Assembly: GCA_033557675.1 (NCBI GenBank)
Contig: JAWQRM010000442.1
Coordinates: 1 to 22,598 of the forward strand
DNA length: 22,598 nt
Source: Coptodactyla brooksi
Taxonomy: Eukaryota; Arthropoda; Insecta; Coleoptera; Scarabaeidae
Direction: 5' to 3'
In this document: positions 17,517 through 22,598 of the stretch, in pieces
Position numbering within the stretch: position 1 is the stretch's first letter
Layout: every line of letters begins with the position of its first letter
The notes under the pieces: generated by a model
Database searches by the model: none
Told to the model about the DNA's origin: nothing
What the model saw: only the letters and a program-made list of their open reading frames with translations
Program-made: the position numbers and the translations under genes

Positions 17517-20306
17517 GTGATTGCAGTAATACTTTGGCTGTGATAGTTTCTTGAAGAAACAATTTAGTTTTGTGGTTACATATTTTAGATGTAACCACTT
17601 AAACAGACACAAATGATAGCTGTATTTTGATAGTCAATAAAAGTTATCTATAAATTGCTTTTAATGACATTTTAATTTATATTCACAGCTGGGTTTCTTT
17701 TACTAATTGTCAGCTTTAACAGCAGCACATGTATTTTAAATGCTTACTTATTACCTATTTTCCAATAAATTAGTTTCTATAGGAAGTGATCACAATATTT
17801 TAGCTGGGGTAGTTTTTGAAGAAATAATTTAGATATTAGTTTAGATATATATCTAAATTAATATATCAATCTAACTAATCATTATACTAATAATTAATCT
17901 AATATTAATTTAGATATAGACTTAGATATAACCATTTAGATGGACACAAATGATACTGATTTCACTTAGTTGCCAGTTTTAACAATGTTAAACTATTCGA
18001 ATTACTTTAATGAAATGGTTTTACAAATATAGGGCTTACTTAATTTTAACTAATTTAATATTTGCAATAAATTAATAACTACACAAACTGATTGCAATAA
18101 TATTTTGGCTGTGGCAGTTTCTTGAAGAAATAATCAAGCCTTGTGGATATGTATCTTGGATGTAAGCGTTTAAATAGATACAAATGACATTTAGCTGTGT
18201 CTTGGCAATTAATAAAAGTTATCTATAAATGGCTTATGATTACATTTTAATTTATATTCTTAGACGGGTTTCCTTTACTAACTGTCAATTTTAACAGCAG
18301 CATATGTATTTTGAATGCTTAATTTTCTCTATGTCTTTTGGTTATGACACGGTAAAACTGTTCGAATTACTTTGGTGAAGTGGTTTTAGAAATACAGGGT
18401 TTATTTTGCAATAAATTAGTTACCATACGAACTGATCATAATAGCATTTTGGATGCGGTAGCTTCTTGAAGAAATAATTTAGCTTTGTGGGTATATATTT
18501 AGGATGTAACACTTAGATGGACACAAATGATGCTAATTTTACTTAGTTTGAATTACTTTGATGAAATGGTTTTACAAATACAGGGCTTACTAAATTTTAA
18601 CTAACTTAATTTTTGCAATAAATTAATTACTACACAAACTGATTGCAATAATATTTTGGTTGTGGTAGTTTCTTGAAGAAATAATTTAGCTTTGCGATAT
18701 GTATCTGAGATGTAAGCATTTAAATAAATACAAATTACACTTAACTGTGTTTTGACAGTAAATAAAAGCTATCCGTAAATGGATTTTAATTATATTTGTA
18801 TTCATAGATGGGTATCTATTACTAACTGTCAGTTTTAACAGCAGCATATGTATTTTGAATGCTTAACTTTCTCTATGTCTTTTAGAGAAAGACTAAGGCT
18901 AAGACTAAAGGCTAAGAAAGGCTAAGACTAAAAGACTAAAATTATTCGAATTAGTTTCGTGAAGTGGTTTTAGAAATACAGGGTTGATTTTGCAATAAAT
19001 TAGTTACTATACGAACTGATTTTACTTAGTTGCCAATTTTGATAATGATAAACTATTCGAATTACTTTAATGAAATTGTTTTACAAATACAGGGCTTGCT
19101 TAATTTTAACTAACTTAATTTTTGTAATAAATTAATTACTACACAAACCGATTGCAATAATATTTTGAGTGTGGTAGTTTCTTGAAAAGTAATTTCTTGG
19201 TAGTTTTTTAATTTAGTTTTGCAGATATATATCTTGGGAGTAATCACTCAAATGGACACAAATAATACTAAGCTGTGTTTTGACAATTAATAAAAATTAT
19301 CTGTAAATGGCTTTTAATTACATTATAATTTATATTCATAGATGGGTTTCTTTCGCTAATTGTCAGCTTTAACAGCAGCACATGTATTTTGAATGCTTAA
19401 CTAATCATTCAAAATCATTCTTTAGGTCTTTTAGCTAAGACACGGTAAAATTATTCGAATTAGTTTGGTGAAGTGGTTTTAGAAAGACAGGGTTTATTTT
19501 GCAATAAATTAGTTGCTATACGAACTGATCATAATAGTATTTTGGATGCGGTAGTTTCTTGAAGAAATAATTTAGTTTCTTTTTGGGTATATACCTTGGA
19601 TGTAATCACTTAGATGGCCACAAATGATAATGATTTTACTTAGTTTGAATTACTTTGATGAAATAGTTTTATAAATAACTGCTTGCTTAATTTTAACTAA
19701 CTTAATATTTGCTAATACTAAATGTATTAATTATTACATAAACTGATTGCAATAATATTTTGGCTGTGGTAGTATCTAGAAGAAATAATTTAGTTTTATG
19801 GATATATATCTTGGATGCAAGCATTTAAATAGATACAAATCACATTTAGTTGTGTTTTGACAGTTAATAATAAGTTATCTGTAAATCTCTTTTAATTATG
19901 TTTTAATTTGTATTCATAGTTGGGTATGTTTTACTAACTGTCAGTTTTAACAGCAGCATATGTATTTTGAATGCTTAACTTTCTCTATGTCTTTGTTATG
20001 AATGTAATTTCTTGAAGAAATAATTTAGTTTTATGGATATATATCTTGGATGTAAGCATTTAAATAGATACAAATAGCATTTAGTTGTGTTTTGACAGTT
20101 AATAAAAGTTTTCTGTAAATGGCTTTTAATTATATTTGTATTCACATATGGGTGTCTTTTACTAAGTCAGTTTTAACAGCAACATATGTATTTTGAGTGC
20201 TTAACTTTCTGTCTTTTGGTTAAGACACAGGAACATTTTGTTCGAATAGTTTTGAACTATGTTGATGAAGTGATTTTAGAAACGCAGGGTTTATTTTGCA
20301 ATAAAG
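17517..20306 (+). repeat. dimeric tandem array, segment 2
   Basis: Main block of A and B units, with anchors near 17548, 17812, 18117, 18462, 18669, 19176, 19553, 19771 and 20009. Spacing alternates around 205-220 bp (B) and 305-345 bp (A), with a fused A+B near 18669-19176 where the anchor between them was lost by deletion. A units carry TGACAGTTAATAAAAG...CTTTTACTAACTGTCAG as inverted arms, then AACAGCAGCATATGTATTTT. Local changes include an AT-rich palindromic expansion (17828-17940) and a small tandem growth of GGCTAAGACTAAA-type words (18888-18942). Units differ by many substitutions, so the array is old or not homogenised. Its last unit ends about 120 bp from the transporter stop codon. 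Confidence 0.85.
20290..20295 (-). terminator. candidate poly(A) signal of the sugar transporter, inside a repeat unit
   Basis: AATAAA on the minus strand, about 128 bases past the stop codon at 20423. It is part of the array word TTTATTTTGCAATAAA, which occurs in most A units and holds the hexamer on both strands. It is the nearest canonical hexamer I see downstream of the stop. Confidence 0.45.
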
Positions 20307-20422
20307 TAGTTTTAGAGATATAGGCCTTCAGAAGTGCAGGGCTCAAATAAAGCCGTTTACAAAAATGAAACGTGATTGTAAATTTAGATTGAATTTGGTT
20401 GTCGCGGATCGGCCACCTCGTT

Positions 20423-21357
20423 TTACCTCAGGTTGGCGTGTATCTCGGCCAGGTCACGCCCGCTCGTCTCCGGAACGCAACAGACGACGAAGCAGAGGCC
20501 GCAGATGGAGATGGCCGCGTACAACCAGAACGCGCCGTACAGCCCGAGCATCTCCTGAAAGTCCACGAACGTCTTCACGCCGACAAACGCGCACAGGTAG
20601 CTGAAAGCGGTGGCGACGGCGGTGCCCAGCCCCCTGTGCTCCAGGGGGAACAGCTCGCTGGCCAGCAGCCAAGAGATGGGGCTGATGCCCAGCGAGAAAG
20701 CCACGGTGAACACCAACACGCAAAGCAACGGGATCCAGTCGAGCTGCGGCAGCGACCTCCTGTGGTAGTCCTCGTAATAGGCGAACGAACCGAAGGAGGC
20801 CAGGGCCATGATCATCAAGACGCTGGAAGCGACCAACAGGGGCAGCCGGCCGGCCCGGTCCACCAACAGGCCGGACAGCAGGGAGGACAGCAGCTGGACG
20901 ACGGCGACGGCCACCGCCGCGCTGTGAGGATTCGTGCCCCCGAACGTCTGCTTGAACACGCTCACCACGTAAAAGTGGAACGCGTTCGCGCCGGAGAAGC
21001 GCTGGAAGAACATGAGGCCGCACGCGACCACCGTCGGGCTCCGCAGCGTCTTCAGCACCAGGTAGATGCTGGCGGGGGCCGGGCGGAGCAGCACGTGGCT
21101 CTGGAGGACGCCGAGCTCGGCGCGGAGGTCCGTGCTCGATCCTCGGAGCCACCGGAGGGCCTGCTCGGCTTCCTGGTCCCTGCCGCGCAGGATCAGCCAG
21201 CCAGGGCTCTCCGGCACGCGCCACATGGCCACCAACATCCCGGCCGGGGCTACACACATCAGCGTCGCCAGCTGGCGCCAGTCGAGAAAGGCCCCTGCTG
21301 CAAACGCAATCAGCACACCTATGTGACCCGCAATCTTCAATAGGGCGCTTAAACCAC
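20423..21357 (-). CDS. MFS sugar transporter, terminal exon (Tret1/SLC2A-like)
   Basis: One long GC-rich exon of about 310 codons, ending at TAA 20425-20423. The acceptor CTTATTTGCAG lies just before 21357, with a phase-1 split Gly codon; the open frame continuing above it is intronic. It covers roughly the C-terminal two thirds of a 12-helix transporter: PESPGWLILRG (about residues 49-59 of this exon), QRFSGANAFHFY (119-130; usual family form QQLSG), VDRAGRLPLL (166-175), SPISWLLASELFP (226-238) followed by HRG, and VPETSGRDLAEI near the end. These are the sugar-porter signatures. Insect relatives move trehalose or hexoses across the plasma membrane; the substrate cannot be read here. Exons for the first helices must lie beyond 22598. 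High G+C contrasts with the repeat array on both sides. Antisense frames are shadows. Confidence 0.9.
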
Positions 21358-21487
21358 CTGCAAATAAGATAAATAGATAATTAGATAATTCGATTTCTGC
21401 ACAGCTTCTCAGTGGTTCTTGAACAAGAACCATTTTCTTCATCTTTATCAAGATATAATTTTTGAATTGTCCCTTTGTCTTAATAAT
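21358..21487 (-). other. intron sequence just upstream of the transporter exon
   Basis: Non-repeat part of the last intron. Its 3' end carries the acceptor before 21357, preceded by AT-rich sequence with TTATCTATTTATC. The array resumes about 130 bp from the exon. Confidence 0.6.
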
Positions 21488-22598
21488 TATGATTACAATA
21501 ATATTTTGGCTGTGGTAGTTTCTTGAAGAAATAATTTAGTTCTATGTGTATGTTACTAATTTTACTTAGTTCGAATTACTTTGATGAAATGAATTTACAA
21601 ATACAGAGCTTACTTAATTTTAACTAACTTAATATTTGCAATAAATTAATTACTACACAAACTGATTGCAATAGTATTTTGGCTGTGGTAGTTTCTTGAA
21701 GAAATAATTTAGTTTTATGGATATATGTATCTTGGATGTAACCATTTAAATAGATAGATTAAGTTTTGACAGTTAATAAAAATTAATTTATATTCATAGA
21801 CGAATTTCTTTTACTAACTATCAGCTTTAACAGCAGCACAGCATTGCTTGTATTGCTTTGATGAAGTGATTTTACAAATACAGGGTTTGCTTAATTTTAA
21901 CTGACTTTAATTTTATTTTGTACTCATAGATGGGTATCTTTTACTAACTGTCACTTTTAACAGCAGCATATGACAGCAAAATTATTTGAATTACTTTGGT
22001 GAAATGGTTTTAGAAATACAGGATTTATTTTGGATGTGGTAGTTTCTTGAAGAAATAATTTAGTTTTATGGGTATATATCATAGATGTAACCATTTTAGA
22101 TGGACACAAGTGATACTGATTTTACTTAGTTGCCAGTTTTGACAATGTTAAATTATTCGAATTACTTTGATGAAATGGTTTTACAAATACAGGGCTTGCT
22201 TAATTTTAACTAACTTAATATTTGCAATAAATTAATTACTACACAAACGGATTGCAATAATATTTTGACTGTGGTAGTTTCTAGAAGAAATAATTTAGTT
22301 TTATGGATATATATCTTGGATGTAAGCATTTAAATAGATACAAATGACATTTAGCTGTGACAATTAATAAAAGTTATCTGTAAATGGCTTTTTATTATAT
22401 TTTAATTTATATTCATAGATGTTTCTTTTACTAACTGTCAGCTTTAACAGCAGCACATGTATTTTGAATACTTAACTTTCTCTGTCTTTTGGTTAAGACA
22501 CAGTAAAATTATTCGAATTACTTTGGTGATGTGGTTTTAGAAATACAGGGTTTATTTTACAATAAATTAGTTACTATATGAACTGATCACAATAGTAT
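21488..22598 (+). repeat. dimeric tandem array, segment 3 (in the transporter intron)
   Basis: The array resumes at the end of a B-type monomer (ACAATAATATTTTGGCTGTG) in the same orientation as segment 2 and runs out of the window. Anchors are near 21518, 21690, 22042 and 22277. It contains several shortened units (near 21780-22020 two inverted modules are compressed), then a regular B-A pair. Since it lies upstream of a spliced exon, it is intronic and would be transcribed as antisense of the unit as written here. Confidence 0.8.

Noticed and set aside
20399..21343. Long plus-strand open frame (314 codons) opposite the transporter exon
   Set aside because: Antisense shadow of a GC-rich exon; the translation is rich in Gln, Arg, Ala and His and has no domain, while the minus strand carries clear sugar-porter motifs.
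14745..22598. CRISPR-like array
   Set aside because: Units are long, diverged and without unique spacers of constant length; the context is a eukaryotic repeat array.

Overview
This is a eukaryotic window, most likely from an insect. The evidence is GT-AG spliced genes, GC-rich coding exons set in AT-rich introns, and a mix of Penelope, Crypton, Tigger/pogo and mariner relics typical of arthropods. A beetle is possible, but that is only a guess. Only two real host genes are visible, both on the minus strand. The first is a complete three-exon Herp gene (ER-membrane ubiquitin-like protein; coding exons 12803-12669, 7637-7291 and 6206-5735). The second is the terminal exon of an MFS sugar transporter of the Tret1/SLC2A type (21357-20423), whose upstream exons lie beyond the right edge.

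Left part (1-5400): the C-terminal GIY-YIG end of a Penelope-like element (2-265); a GC-rich island of about 0.9 kb with no recognisable gene (487-1400), split by copies of a TGACAGTT/AACTGTCA inverted repeat; AT-rich sequence; a decayed minus-strand relic of a widespread arthropod repeat-associated protein family (2840-3405); and a broken Crypton-type tyrosine recombinase (3585-4480).

Middle (5400-13300): Herp. Its 1.1 kb intron 2 holds a GGAACTGTTACTTTTT minisatellite and a 54-bp-armed foldback. Its 5.0 kb intron 1 holds a Penelope-end foldback, a 10-bp minisatellite between duplicated flanking modules, a dead Tigger/pogo transposase, and a mariner-like element with about 48-bp inverted ends and an internal deletion. 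The presumed Herp promoter (12804-13400) has a CCAAT box and is followed upstream by a foldback element and a GATA palindrome.

Right part (13500-22598): a second fragment of the Crypton element (C-terminal tail only), then a long divergent tandem repeat. It is built from one monomer of about 210 bp. Alternate monomers carry an inserted inverted-repeat module of roughly 100 bp, giving an A-B dimer of about 550 bp. The array is broken by a 1.7 kb unrelated stretch (15816-17516) and by the transporter exon (20307-21487), and continues in the same orientation on both sides of the exon.

The most unusual features are this dimeric array around a sugar-transporter exon, with a palindromic TTCTTGAAGAA anchor and poly(A) hexamers on both strands in its units, and three hammerhead-core-like motifs associated with repeats. 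No complete new gene system was found.
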